DNA of 15,492 nucleotides from GWC2-45-44 sp041661665 (GCA_041661665.1 JBAZTW010000044.1:1-15492), one strand, 5' to 3'. Positions 6,784-14,390 are shown, counted from the stretch's first letter. The notes: a model not told the origin generated them from the sequence alone. Program-made: numbers and translations.

Positions 6784-7635
6784 ATGAAATTGAATATCTT
6801 ATGTATTGGCGATGTGGTCGGCAGGCCTGGCAAAAGGATTATCGCTGATAATCTGCAGCAGATTATCAAGGATAATGAAATCGACTGCGTTATCGCCAAC
6901 GCTGAAAATGCCGCGGGCGGCAGCGGTCTAACACCGCAGATATATCACAAGCTCATTAAATATGGCGTTGACCTCATCAGCCTCGGCGACCACGTTTTCA
7001 AAAAGAAAGATATAATTTCAGTTCTTGAGAGCAACAACAATATCGCCAGGCCGGCAAATTTGAGCGCTTATGCGGCTGGCAGAGGTTTTGCGATGTATAA
7101 AACCGCAAAAGGCGCGGTTGTCGCGATTGTGCCTTTAATCGGCAGAATTTTTATGAAGCCTGCGGACAGCCCTTACGACTGCATCGACGCGATTCTCGGC
7201 AAACTCAAAAATCAGGCGGATATTATCATTGTCGATATGCACGCTGAGGCGACAAGCGAAAAAGTTTCGATGGGTTATTATTTAGACGGCAGAGTTTCGT
7301 GCGTATTCGGCACACACACGCACGTCGCTACGGCAGATGAAAAAATCCTGCCTAAAGGCACGGCGTATATAACTGATGTCGGAATGACGGGGTCGCATTA
7401 TTCGGTTTTGGGCAGAAAAATAGAATCGGTTTTGAAAAACTTCAGGACGCAGATGCCCTGCCCGTTTGAAATCGCGACGGAAGATGTTCGGCTCAACGGC
7501 ATTATCGTTACAATCGACGACGGAACAAAGAAGGCTGAGAAAATCAGCCGATTTGAATTTAAAGATACATCGGGCGACGGCACAAATTACGACAGCGACG
7601 ACGGCAAACCCGAATATGCGAACGGATTTGAATAA
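6784..7635 (+). CDS. ymdB: YmdB-family metallophosphoesterase (cyclic-nucleotide phosphodiesterase)
   Basis: Metal-dependent phosphodiesterase; the B. subtilis member hydrolyses 2',3'-cyclic nucleotides and affects biofilm and motility choice. The 283-residue protein follows that family throughout: GDVVGRPG with Asp10, NAENAAGG with Glu41-Asn42, LGDHVFKKKD at 67-76, RPAN, DMHAEATSEK with His153, GTHTHV with His178 and His180, and ITDVGMTG. The usual metal-binding Asn of the GNH motif is Asp69 here, a conservative change. A 20-residue acidic tail is added, containing DTSGDG (261-266), which looks like a Ca2+-loop core. Being next to rny fits a role in RNA turnover, since RNases leave 2',3'-cyclic ends. 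The ATG has no Shine-Dalgarno and sits just after a GTTATCAG repeat. Confidence 0.93.
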   Translation: MKLNILCIGDVVGRPGKRIIADNLQQIIKDNEIDCVIANAENAAGGSGLTPQIYHKLIKYGVDLISLGDHVFKKKDIISVLESNNNIARPANLSAYAAGRGFAMYKTAKGAVVAIVPLIGRIFMKPADSPYDCIDAILGKLKNQADIIIVDMHAEATSEKVSMGYYLDGRVSCVFGTHTHVATADEKILPKGTAYITDVGMTGSHYSVLGRKIESVLKNFRTQMPCPFEIATEDVRLNGIIVTIDDGTKKAEKISRFEFKDTSGDGTNYDSDDGKPEYANGFE

Positions 7636-7640
7636 AATCG

Positions 7641-7670
7641 GTTATCAGAAATTCAGTTATCAGTTATCAG
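7641..7670 (+). repeat. GTTATCAG repeat before xseA
   Basis: Second 30-bp copy, 28/30 identical to 6747-6776. It lies between the ymdB stop codon and the xseA ATG and ends 4 nt before that ATG, so it occupies the ribosome-binding position. Confidence 0.7.
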
Positions 7671-7674
7671 CACT

Positions 7675-8916
7675 ATGGACAGTCTATTTGATAAACCAAT
7701 CGCCAATCAAAAGACAACCGTCTTAACCATCAGCCAGATTACGTTTATTATCAAGACGGCATTAGAAAACACCCTGCCGGGCAAGATTACCATAACAGGC
7801 CAGATAAGCGGTTTTAAGCAGCATTCGAGCGGGCATTGTTATTTCGACCTCAAAGATGAAAATGCTGTTTTGCCCTGCGTGATGTGGAAGAGCGATTTTG
7901 TTAAGTTGAAATTCAAGCCCGAAAACGGTCTTGCAGTTGTTTCAAATGGTCATATCGACGTTTATCCGCCGCAGGGGAAATACCAGTTTTACGCTGATTC
8001 GATGAGTCCTGCCGGCATCGGCGCTTTGCAGCTTGCGTTTGAGCAGTTGAAAAGCAAACTTGCCGAGGAGGGCTTATTCGACGATGAGCATAAAAAGCCG
8101 CTGCCCGATTATCCGTTTAGAATAGGCATACTCACGAGCAAATCCGGCGCTGCGCTGCACGATATAACCGACAGCATTTTTAATCGCTGGCCTGTCGCGG
8201 AGATGTTTTTTTATGATGTGCCTGTTCAGGGAGATGGAGCGGCGGAAAAAATCGCAGCAGCGATAAAAAATATCAACAAACGAAACAGCAAATTAAAATT
8301 GGATGTGATTATCGTCGGCAGAGGCGGCGGGTCGATGGAAGATTTGTGGGCATTCAACGAAGAAGTCGTTGCAAGAGCGATATTCAATTCCAGGATTCCG
8401 ATAATCAGCGCGGTCGGCCACGAAGTTGATTTTACAATTGCCGATTTCATAGCCGATGCACGAGCATCGACACCGACGAAAGCGGGCGTAATTGCTGTGC
8501 CGGACATTAAAGAGGTTTCGGCTGCGATAGAATCAGCGGAAAGAAGAATCAAAACTAATGCAATTTCAATTTGCCAATTGTGCGGGCAGCGATTAAAAAC
8601 AATTCTTGCCGCGGCGATGTTTCGCAACCCCCTGCTGATTGTTCAAAACAGAGAGCAGTCGCTCGATGGAATCGAAAACAATTTGGCTCAGAAGGCTGAC
8701 AGATTTTTCGGGAATATCAAACTGCGTATTGAAACACTGGCGGCAAAATTTATTGCCTGCAATCCAAAAAGCGTTCTCAATCGCGGCTACTCCATTACCA
8801 AAAACGCCGCAACCGGCAAAATTATCACAGGTGATGCGGATGTCAACATCGGCAATTTAATGATTACCGAATTTGCGAACGAAAAGACAATCGAAAGCAA
8901 AATCACAAAAAAATAA
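7675..8916 (+). CDS. xseA: Exonuclease VII large subunit
   Basis: Catalytic subunit of exonuclease VII, which with XseB degrades single-stranded DNA from both ends; cytoplasmic. The 413 residues (E. coli 456) hold an N-terminal OB-fold (about 17-115, with ITGQISGFKQHSSGHCYFDL), then the nuclease region with G215-RGGGS-MEDLW and SAVGHEVDFTIAD including His249 and Asp252, then DARASTPTKA, and a helical C-terminal half ending in the conserved VLNRGYSI. Start: the ATG gives a roughly 15-residue lead before the OB-fold, normal for the family; no Shine-Dalgarno is seen. Its partner xseB is not adjacent but lies 4 kb downstream on the same strand, with two opposite-strand genes between. It converges on the permease gene with a 10-bp gap. 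Confidence 0.96.
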   Translation: MDSLFDKPIANQKTTVLTISQITFIIKTALENTLPGKITITGQISGFKQHSSGHCYFDLKDENAVLPCVMWKSDFVKLKFKPENGLAVVSNGHIDVYPPQGKYQFYADSMSPAGIGALQLAFEQLKSKLAEEGLFDDEHKKPLPDYPFRIGILTSKSGAALHDITDSIFNRWPVAEMFFYDVPVQGDGAAEKIAAAIKNINKRNSKLKLDVIIVGRGGGSMEDLWAFNEEVVARAIFNSRIPIISAVGHEVDFTIADFIADARASTPTKAGVIAVPDIKEVSAAIESAERRIKTNAISICQLCGQRLKTILAAAMFRNPLLIVQNREQSLDGIENNLAQKADRFFGNIKLRIETLAAKFIACNPKSVLNRGYSITKNAATGKIITGDADVNIGNLMITEFANEKTIESKITKK

Positions 8917-8919
8917 GAG

Positions 8920-8940
8920 AATCGTATTATTGCGACGATT
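8920..8940. other. Inverted repeat at the xseA/permease convergence
   Basis: AATCGT (8920-8925) and ACGATT (8935-8940) form a 6-bp stem with a 9-nt loop, overlapping the permease stop codon. It could slow polymerases from both sides, but there is no T-run on either strand, so a terminator role is weak. Confidence 0.25.
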
Positions 8941-10039
8941 CATTATCCAGTGGAATATCTTCTGGTTTGTCTGCCGATTTCTGCGAACGGATGTCTCGAC
9001 GATGGCTGAGAATTTCCTTTGTAAGGCAGTAGCCAACTGTCAGCAGTGTTGGACCAAGAAAAACGCCAATTAAGCCGAATGTTGCGATTCCTCCAAGTAT
9101 GCCAATGAACATCACAATAAACGGTAATTTGGAACCACGGCTGATTATGTAAGGCTTTACAAAATTATCTATACTGCTGATTACAAGTGCACCGTAAATA
9201 ACCATAAAAATACCCCAGCCGGTATGCCCCCCTGAAAAAAGCCAAATTGCCGCACCCAGCCAGATAATAACCGGACCGAATGGAATAAAGCTCAGGAAAA
9301 AAGTGAACAATGCAAGCAATACCGGCGAAGGCACGCCTGCAATGCCAAATCCTATTCCTGCCGTTACGCTTTGCACTAATGCCGTACCGATTAGACCATA
9401 TACAACGCTTTGTACCGTTATTTTGGCCACATCCATCATGTGCTGAGAATAATCTCCACTAAGTCGTCGGAACCCTTCACGAAGCTGCACCACAATTCCC
9501 ACACCGTCACGATACAGGAAAAATGCTATCAGCACACTTATTGCAAGTTGAAGAACACCTTGCGCAAAATCAAGACTATGCTGCAATAACCATAACCCGG
9601 CTTTCTGAACCCACGGCTTGAGAAAGTTCATTGCAGGCTCCGCATTGGCGGCCAGTTTAGACCAATAGGCGGTAATTTTTGCGCCAACAATCGGTATTTT
9701 TCCAGCCCATGCCGGCGGCGGCGGCACGCTTGCCTGTCGATGGGTATTGAGCCATTCCATAGCCGATTGAATACTATCAGTGAAAGTTAAACCGACCACA
9801 AAAAATGGCACGAAAAGCACCAGCAAAAGCACAACAGTCATAATCCCGGCGGCAAGATTACGCCTTCCCCGCAGCCATTTCAACAATAGTTCGTAAACCG
9901 GCCAGGTGGCAAAACACAGAATAGCCGCCCAGAGAATAGCCAATGTGAACGGCTTCAACACAACTCCGCAACCGACAAGAATTGCACTAATAAGAGCTAT
10001 GCCCGCAATCTGTTCAATTCTTTTTTGATTCTTAACCAT
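8927..10039 (-). CDS. AI-2E family permease (YdiK/PerM-like)
   Basis: Polytopic inner-membrane protein of 370 residues, the normal family size. Hydrophobic stretches fall at about 11-46 (two helices), 62-84, 160-177, 207-232, 238-270, 275-290 and 304-340. The large polar loop (about 88-145) is typical, and the C-terminal ISSIDNFVKPYIISRGSKLP followed by GGIATFGLIGVFLGP is the family signature. Members have been assigned as autoinducer-2 exporters or Na+(Li+)/H+ antiporters, and substrates are mostly unknown, so the name says little about function here. The polar tail after 345 is rich in charged residues. It follows the P-type ATPase on the same strand after 35 nt, so the two probably form an operon concerned with membrane transport. 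Confidence 0.92.
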   Translation of the reverse strand: MVKNQKRIEQIAGIALISAILVGCGVVLKPFTLAILWAAILCFATWPVYELLLKWLRGRRNLAAGIMTVVLLLVLFVPFFVVGLTFTDSIQSAMEWLNTHRQASVPPPPAWAGKIPIVGAKITAYWSKLAANAEPAMNFLKPWVQKAGLWLLQHSLDFAQGVLQLAISVLIAFFLYRDGVGIVVQLREGFRRLSGDYSQHMMDVAKITVQSVVYGLIGTALVQSVTAGIGFGIAGVPSPVLLALFTFFLSFIPFGPVIIWLGAAIWLFSGGHTGWGIFMVIYGALVISSIDNFVKPYIISRGSKLPFIVMFIGILGGIATFGLIGVFLGPTLLTVGYCLTKEILSHRRDIRSQKSADKPEDIPLDNESSQ

Positions 10040-10074
10040 TTGTCTTTACCTGTTTAAAAATAAAAATTAAAAAC

Positions 10075-12765
10075 TTAAACTGTTTTTTTGTTTAATTTTT
10101 TTACCAATTCCATTGCCCACAGAGGGAACGAAGATATTGTAATTACCAAAATCCAGTCAGCGAACCCCAAAGGAGTTGTTTTAAATACTTTCTGCAAAAA
10201 CGGTATATAGACTACCATCATTTGCAATAGAAATGATACGAAAAACGCAAGCACCAGTTTTTTATTTGTAAAGACACCTATTTTAAACAAAGATTCAGTC
10301 ATACTGCGGCAATTAAAAGAGTGAAACAACTGACTGCACGCTAAAACAATAAACGCGGCGGTTCTGGCTCTGGTGATGCCTTCATCTTCAATAAACAAAA
10401 CAAAACAGAAGGCCAAAAGACTGCACACCGCTATAAAAGCTCCCTGAGAGAGCATTGAAAACGCTCCACGCATCGTTATCACCGCTTCATTCGTCGGACG
10501 GGGCGGCCGCTTCATAATATCGGGGGCAACAGGGTCAACTCCCAAAGCCAATGCAGGGAAACCATCTGTTATCAGATTTATCCAAAGTATATGTATTGGC
10601 AGCAGCGGCACAGGCCAGCCTATGAGAGATGATACAAACATTACGAGTATTTCACCGGCGTTGCAGGATAAAAGATAATGAATAAACTTCCTGATGTTAT
10701 CATATATGCCTCTGCCCTCTTCCACTGCCGCTACAATAGATGCGAAATTATCGTCGGTGATAATCATATCGGAAACTTCTTTTGTAACATCTGTTCCGGT
10801 AATTCCCATCGCAACGCCGATGTCCGCTTCCTTAACGGCAGGAGCATCGTTAACGCCGTCGCCGGTCATAACCGCAATTTCACCGCGGCCTCTCCATGCA
10901 CGGACAATTCTTAATTTATGTTCCGGAGCAACACGAGCATATACAGGTATATGCAAAATTTTCTCGGACAGCTCACTATCGCTTATTTTGTCTAATTCTT
11001 CGCCGGTTAAAGCGATTGAATCGTTATCGAAAATTCCCAATTCCCTGGCAATCGCTACCGCGGTGTTTTTGTGGTCGCCTGTAATCATTACGGCTCTAAT
11101 GCCTGCCTGCTTACATTCTTCTACCGCTTTTTTAACCTCTATGCGAGGAGGGTCAATCATAGCAATCAAACCTGCGAAAGTAAGGTTCTTTTCCGTGGTT
11201 TCAGAATCCACACCTTTTTTGTATCCGCCGGTTAATTCCCTGTAAGCAACAGCTAACACTCTCATTGCCGAGCTGGTCATATTATCATTTGTTTTGAAAA
11301 TTTCTTCTTTATCGGCATTTGTTAATGGGGATATCTGATTATTTTTTTCAATTGCATCGCAGTCGCCAATCATTACATCAGGCGCGCCTTTGACAAAAGC
11401 AATTATTTTCCCATTGTTCTGTCGAATGATAGTCATCTTCTTTCTATTTGAATCGAATGGAATCTCATCAATGAAAGAAAATTCTTTTTCTTTGTCTTTT
11501 TTCAAAATACCTGTTTTAGCGGCCGCTGTTAAAAGCGAACCTTCCGTAGGATCGCCAACAATCTTATAACTGCCATTGTCCTCAACAAGCTGTGCTCCAT
11601 TGCACAGAACGCCGACATTGAGAACGTTAATCAAATCCGAATAATCGCCTGGACTAATCTGTTTATTGTTAAGAAAAAATTCGCCCTTTGGAGCATAACC
11701 GATACCTTGAACCTGAAAAACATTGCCGCCCGCATAAATCGCCTGCACGGTCATTTCATTTTTGGTAAGAGTGCCTGTTTTGTCGGAGCATATAACAGTA
11801 GCACAGCCTAAGGCCTCAACCGAAGGAAGCTTGCGAATAATCGCGTGGCGTGCAACCATTCTTTGAACGCCCAATGCTAAAGCAATAGTTACTACCGCAG
11901 GAAGCCCTTCTGGAATAGCAGCGACAGCCAAGCTGACTGAAGTCAGAAAAACATCGACAATTTTCCCGCCGCGAATCCATTCAAGAAGAAATACTATTCC
12001 CACCAGAACAAAGCAGAGATAAACAATCCATTTGCCAAAATCCCCTAATTTTTTCTGTAAAGGCGTTGTTTCTTTTCCAATATCCTGAATCATATCGGCA
12101 ATTTTGCCAAGTTCGGTATTCATACCAATTTCGACAACGATAACCTTTGCTTTTCCAGAAACAACTGATGTGCCCAGATAAACCATATTCGCCCGGTCTG
12201 CCAGAGGAATTTCTTCCTCTTTAAGAGCAGAGGTGGTTTTCAAAACAGGCGTCGACTCTCCGGTAAGGCTTGCCTCGGCAACACTGAAGTTTGAACTAAG
12301 CCAGGCAATCCTGCTGTCTGCGGGTACATTGTCGCCGGCTTCAAGCTCGATAATATCTCCTGGGACTAATTGAGAAGAGGGAATAACCTGATGCCGGCCA
12401 TTGCGTATAACTTTTGAAGTCGGGCTTGATAACTTTTTTAATGCGGCTAATGATTTTTCAGCACGATATTCCTGAATAAAACCAAGAATCGCGTTTAAAA
12501 TTACAATAACGATAATGGCACAGGCGTCGACCCATTCCTGCAAAAGACCGCTGACAAGGGCAGCGCCAATCAGAACCCATATTATAAAATTATGGAACTG
12601 TTCCAAAAAAATTGTAAGTGCAGAAACGCCTTTTTGTTCGTTTAGCTGATTGAGGCCATACTGACGCTGCTTTTCTCCGACCTGCTCTGTCTGGAGCCCT
12701 TTATCAATATCAGTCGCAAGCGCCCTGGTAATTTCAGGAATGTCATTATGCCAATATTGTCCCAT
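10075..12765 (-). CDS. P2A-type Ca2+-transporting ATPase
   Basis: Cation pump of the SERCA/PMR1 group, expected to export Ca2+. All catalytic parts are present in its 896 residues: an N-terminal cation-ATPase domain; TGES at 168-171; PEGLP at 285-289; phosphorylated Asp328 in CSDKTGTLT; KGAPD at 459-463 in the nucleotide domain; TGD at 562-564; TGDGVND at 634-640. Membrane ligands of the Ca2+ pump are kept: Glu286 in helix 4, Asn702 and Glu705 in helix 5, and Asn730, Thr733 and Asp734 in helix 6. Gln812 stands where SERCA has Glu908, which suggests site I is altered and perhaps one ion moves per cycle. AAAGG lies 8 nt before the ATG. It is the first gene of a two-gene minus-strand unit with the AI-2E permease. 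Another divalent substrate such as Mn2+ remains possible. Confidence 0.94.
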   Translation of the reverse strand: MGQYWHNDIPEITRALATDIDKGLQTEQVGEKQRQYGLNQLNEQKGVSALTIFLEQFHNFIIWVLIGAALVSGLLQEWVDACAIIVIVILNAILGFIQEYRAEKSLAALKKLSSPTSKVIRNGRHQVIPSSQLVPGDIIELEAGDNVPADSRIAWLSSNFSVAEASLTGESTPVLKTTSALKEEEIPLADRANMVYLGTSVVSGKAKVIVVEIGMNTELGKIADMIQDIGKETTPLQKKLGDFGKWIVYLCFVLVGIVFLLEWIRGGKIVDVFLTSVSLAVAAIPEGLPAVVTIALALGVQRMVARHAIIRKLPSVEALGCATVICSDKTGTLTKNEMTVQAIYAGGNVFQVQGIGYAPKGEFFLNNKQISPGDYSDLINVLNVGVLCNGAQLVEDNGSYKIVGDPTEGSLLTAAAKTGILKKDKEKEFSFIDEIPFDSNRKKMTIIRQNNGKIIAFVKGAPDVMIGDCDAIEKNNQISPLTNADKEEIFKTNDNMTSSAMRVLAVAYRELTGGYKKGVDSETTEKNLTFAGLIAMIDPPRIEVKKAVEECKQAGIRAVMITGDHKNTAVAIARELGIFDNDSIALTGEELDKISDSELSEKILHIPVYARVAPEHKLRIVRAWRGRGEIAVMTGDGVNDAPAVKEADIGVAMGITGTDVTKEVSDMIITDDNFASIVAAVEEGRGIYDNIRKFIHYLLSCNAGEILVMFVSSLIGWPVPLLPIHILWINLITDGFPALALGVDPVAPDIMKRPPRPTNEAVITMRGAFSMLSQGAFIAVCSLLAFCFVLFIEDEGITRARTAAFIVLACSQLFHSFNCRSMTESLFKIGVFTNKKLVLAFFVSFLLQMMVVYIPFLQKVFKTTPLGFADWILVITISSFPLWAMELVKKLNKKTV

Positions 12766-12826
12766 TAACCTGACCTTTCTTTAAATTTTTTAACTAACAA
12801 CAGTAAATGCTAATCAACAAAGAACC

Positions 12827-12846
12827 CTTTATATCTCTTTATATCA
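12827..12846. repeat. Tandem 10-mer upstream of the ATPase gene
   Basis: CTTTATATCT is followed directly by CTTTATATCA. On the minus strand this gives two GATATAAAG words 10 bp apart, 62-80 nt before the ATPase start. They resemble -10 boxes, but I found no partner -35. An operator for a regulator is another possibility. Confidence 0.35.
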
Positions 12847-12908
12847 TTTGACGCATAAATATAGATAAATTCTTGCAAAATAACCACTAAAATGTAAGAT
12901 TATGCGTT

Positions 12909-13121
12909 ATCACAGAAAAAACTGAAAATAACGACATCAAAGACCTCACATTTGAACAGGCGATTAAAAAATTAACCGACATCGTCGGCAAAATAGAAAA
13001 TGGCTCAATCTCGCTTGAACAAAGCCTTGCGCAGTATGAGCAGGGAATGGAACTGATTAAATACTGCCGCGGAATTCTGCAAAAGGCCGAGAAGAAAATC
13101 GAAGAAATCTCGAAAAAATAA
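12909..13121 (+). CDS. xseB: Exonuclease VII small subunit, no standard start codon
   Basis: Helical partner of XseA in exonuclease VII. The frame ending at TAA 13119-13121 encodes the core LTFEQAIKKLTDIVGKIENG followed by SISLEQSLAQYEQGMELIKY and an ILQKAEKKIEEI tail, which lines up with E. coli XseB (FEKALSELEQIV, LESGDLPLEEAL, LQQAEQRV). From the ATC at 12909 it is 70 residues (E. coli 80). The frame is open back to a TAA at 12888 but contains no ATG, GTG or TTG before the core. Options are: ATC used as start (giving Met-Thr-Glu-Lys, natural for the family); ATG 12902 joined by loss of one A in the A6 run at 12916-12921; or a broken start. No clear ribosome binding site is seen. Product identity is firm; the start is not. 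Confidence 0.85.
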   Translation: MTEKTENNDIKDLTFEQAIKKLTDIVGKIENGSISLEQSLAQYEQGMELIKYCRGILQKAEKKIEEISKK

Positions 13122-13198
13122 GGGATAGGGTTTAGGGTATAGAAAATAGTATCGCCGAAGGCGAGCCCTCTTTGATTTTTGATATTTGATTTAGTTAT
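13122..13198. repeat. Repeat-like spacer between xseB and tRNA-Leu
   Basis: GGGATAGGGTTTAGGG begins straight after the xseB stop codon and holds three G-triplets. It is followed by a hairpin with stem TCGCC/GGCGA and loop GAA (13152-13164), similar to the repeat hairpin at 128-142. T-rich sequence follows only after a GCCCTC gap, so it is a poor intrinsic terminator though it might serve as one. Confidence 0.4.
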
Positions 13199-13282
13199 GC
13201 GAGCGTGGCGGAACTGGCAGACGCGCAAGGTTTAGGTCCTTGTGTCCGAAAGGGCTTGTGGGTTCGACTCCCTCCGCTCGCA
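13199..13282 (+). tRNA. tRNA-Leu (anticodon UAG)
   Basis: Acceptor stem GCGAGCG (13199-13205) pairs with CGCTCGC (13275-13281), with discriminator A at 13282. The anticodon stem CAAGG/CCTTG encloses the loop TTTAGGT with anticodon TAG at 13233-13235, which reads CUN leucine codons. The long variable arm GTCC-GAAA-GGGC marks a class II tRNA, and the T-arm contains GTGGGTTCGACTCC. The 3' CCA is not encoded and must be added after transcription. It lies 77 nt downstream of xseB. Confidence 0.97.
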
Positions 13283-13357
13283 TTCATTTACCAGCAATGG
13301 CTTATATCTGCTTTCACTCTCTAACTACTACCCTGTTTTTTGCTCTCTGGTGAAATG

Positions 13358-13386
13358 AAAAACGGCAGGAATAATTTCCTGCCGTT
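13358..13386 (-). terminator. Intrinsic terminator of the PEP-CTERM gene
   Basis: A perfect 11-bp stem, AACGGCAGGAA (13361-13371) with TTCCTGCCGTT (13376-13386), has a 4-nt loop. On the minus strand the stem runs into TTTTT (13362-13358). It lies 44 nt past the stop codon of the minus-strand PEP-CTERM gene. On the plus strand no T-run follows, so it is one-directional. Confidence 0.85.
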
Positions 13387-13429
13387 GATAGACCTGACTA
13401 TATTTTACAGCACATCAGCGATTGATTAT

Positions 13430-14113
13430 TTATTTTTTTCTAAAAAGCAGCAAACCGCCGAGACTGAGTATTGCGACTGTCGCGGGTTCTGGAACCTGTA
13501 CTACAAAGTCCTGGCCGCCTTCGTTGCTAATCGCAACCAAATCCATGGCAAAGTACGACTGGTCGCCCGTCAACTGGCTAAGCCACGAATTGGCCGTAGC
13601 TGCCTGTTCGATTGAAGAATAGAAACCCGTACCAGTGGTAACATTCAAAGTGGAGTCGGTTTCCCACACAATCTCCCATATACAGGCGCTAAAGGCTTCC
13701 GCCATTTGTCTATTTGCGCCAGTTGCCCATGTGGGGTCAAAATTCCTGCCCCAAAGTTCACGAATAGCATCAGCTTTGGTAATACCCATAGGCGTAATAG
13801 CCGTAACAGGCAGAGGCGCTTCGTTCAGGGGGATAACATCGTGCTGGGCATTTAGTGAGCCCTGGGTCAATTCTATACAGAAGCCCCAATTAGGAACCGA
13901 CGTACCCAAACCAGTGCCACCTGCATTGGTCCACGAATAGACGCCCGTGTAGTAGTTTCCATAAGCAAGGACGCTGCCGCCGAGTCCCCCTGCATCGGAA
14001 AGGTTATTGTTGTGATTCTGAATGTTTACAGTGCCAAGAATCGTCGCACTTGCAGTCGAGGTTAGTAGACAAACCGCTACTGCCAATAAACAGACTGTAA
14101 TTAACTTCTTCAT
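13430..14113 (-). CDS. PEP-CTERM sorting domain surface protein
   Basis: Exported protein of 227 residues. It has a classical signal peptide (KK, hydrophobic 4-17, cleavage after the ASA at 21-23) and a C-terminal sorting tail: VPEPATVA (Pro208-Glu-Pro210), a hydrophobic stretch and a basic RKK end. Such tails are recognised and processed by an exosortase in the inner membrane, and the proteins go to the surface or exopolysaccharide matrix. No exosortase is in this window. The body has GFCIELTQG (Cys79) and AFSACIWEIVWE (141-152), a pair of motifs seen in many PEP-CTERM proteins and reminiscent of thioester domains, though the usual Gln before AIWE is Ser142 here. It is monocistronic with its own terminator. 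Function beyond surface display is unknown. Confidence 0.92.
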   Translation of the reverse strand: MKKLITVCLLAVAVCLLTSTASATILGTVNIQNHNNNLSDAGGLGGSVLAYGNYYTGVYSWTNAGGTGLGTSVPNWGFCIELTQGSLNAQHDVIPLNEAPLPVTAITPMGITKADAIRELWGRNFDPTWATGANRQMAEAFSACIWEIVWETDSTLNVTTGTGFYSSIEQAATANSWLSQLTGDQSYFAMDLVAISNEGGQDFVVQVPEPATVAILSLGGLLLFRKK

Positions 14114-14294
14114 TTTTCTCTTTCTTCCAAAAATTTAGACAATAGGACTTCAAAGAGTGATGGCTGATGTTGAGGGAAATGGAAATGAGATACTCATTCC
14201 GACCACAGATACACAATCAATGCTCTCTTACTTCTTCCCAATAAGTCTTCAACTCCGCTCCCTTTCAAGGAAGCAAATCCTAAACTACCTATTT

Positions 14295-14323
14295 ATCCTA
14301 CATTATCCATCTTGCCAAGTCAA
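14295..14323 (-). promoter_or_regulatory. Candidate sigma70-type promoter of the PEP-CTERM gene
   Basis: On the minus strand TTGACT (14318-14323) and TAGGAT (14295-14300) are separated by 17 bp. The -35 matches 5/6 and the -10 4/6. The predicted leader is about 175 nt. Confidence 0.4.
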
Positions 14324-14376
14324 GGTTTTTATATTTTTTGTAGGGAAGGAAACATTTGTATAGGTATTTTGGCTTT

Positions 14377-14390
14377 GCGGCTGAAGTGCC
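14377..14390 (-). promoter_or_regulatory. Possible sigma54 -24/-12 element
   Basis: The minus strand reads GGCACTTCAGCCGC, which has the invariant GG, ten bases, then GC, with GGCAC matching the -24 consensus exactly. The -12 half (CCGC rather than TTGC) is weaker. It faces the PEP-CTERM gene about 265 nt away. Sigma54 control of PEP-CTERM genes is known in other bacteria, which makes it worth noting; chance occurrence is quite possible. Confidence 0.25.

Noticed and set aside
8927..10039. Quorum-sensing autoinducer-2 exporter
   Set aside because: The family name rests on few cases; no luxS or other signalling gene is nearby, so I leave the substrate open.
13122..13137. G-quadruplex
   Set aside because: Only three G-triplets are present; a fourth is missing.
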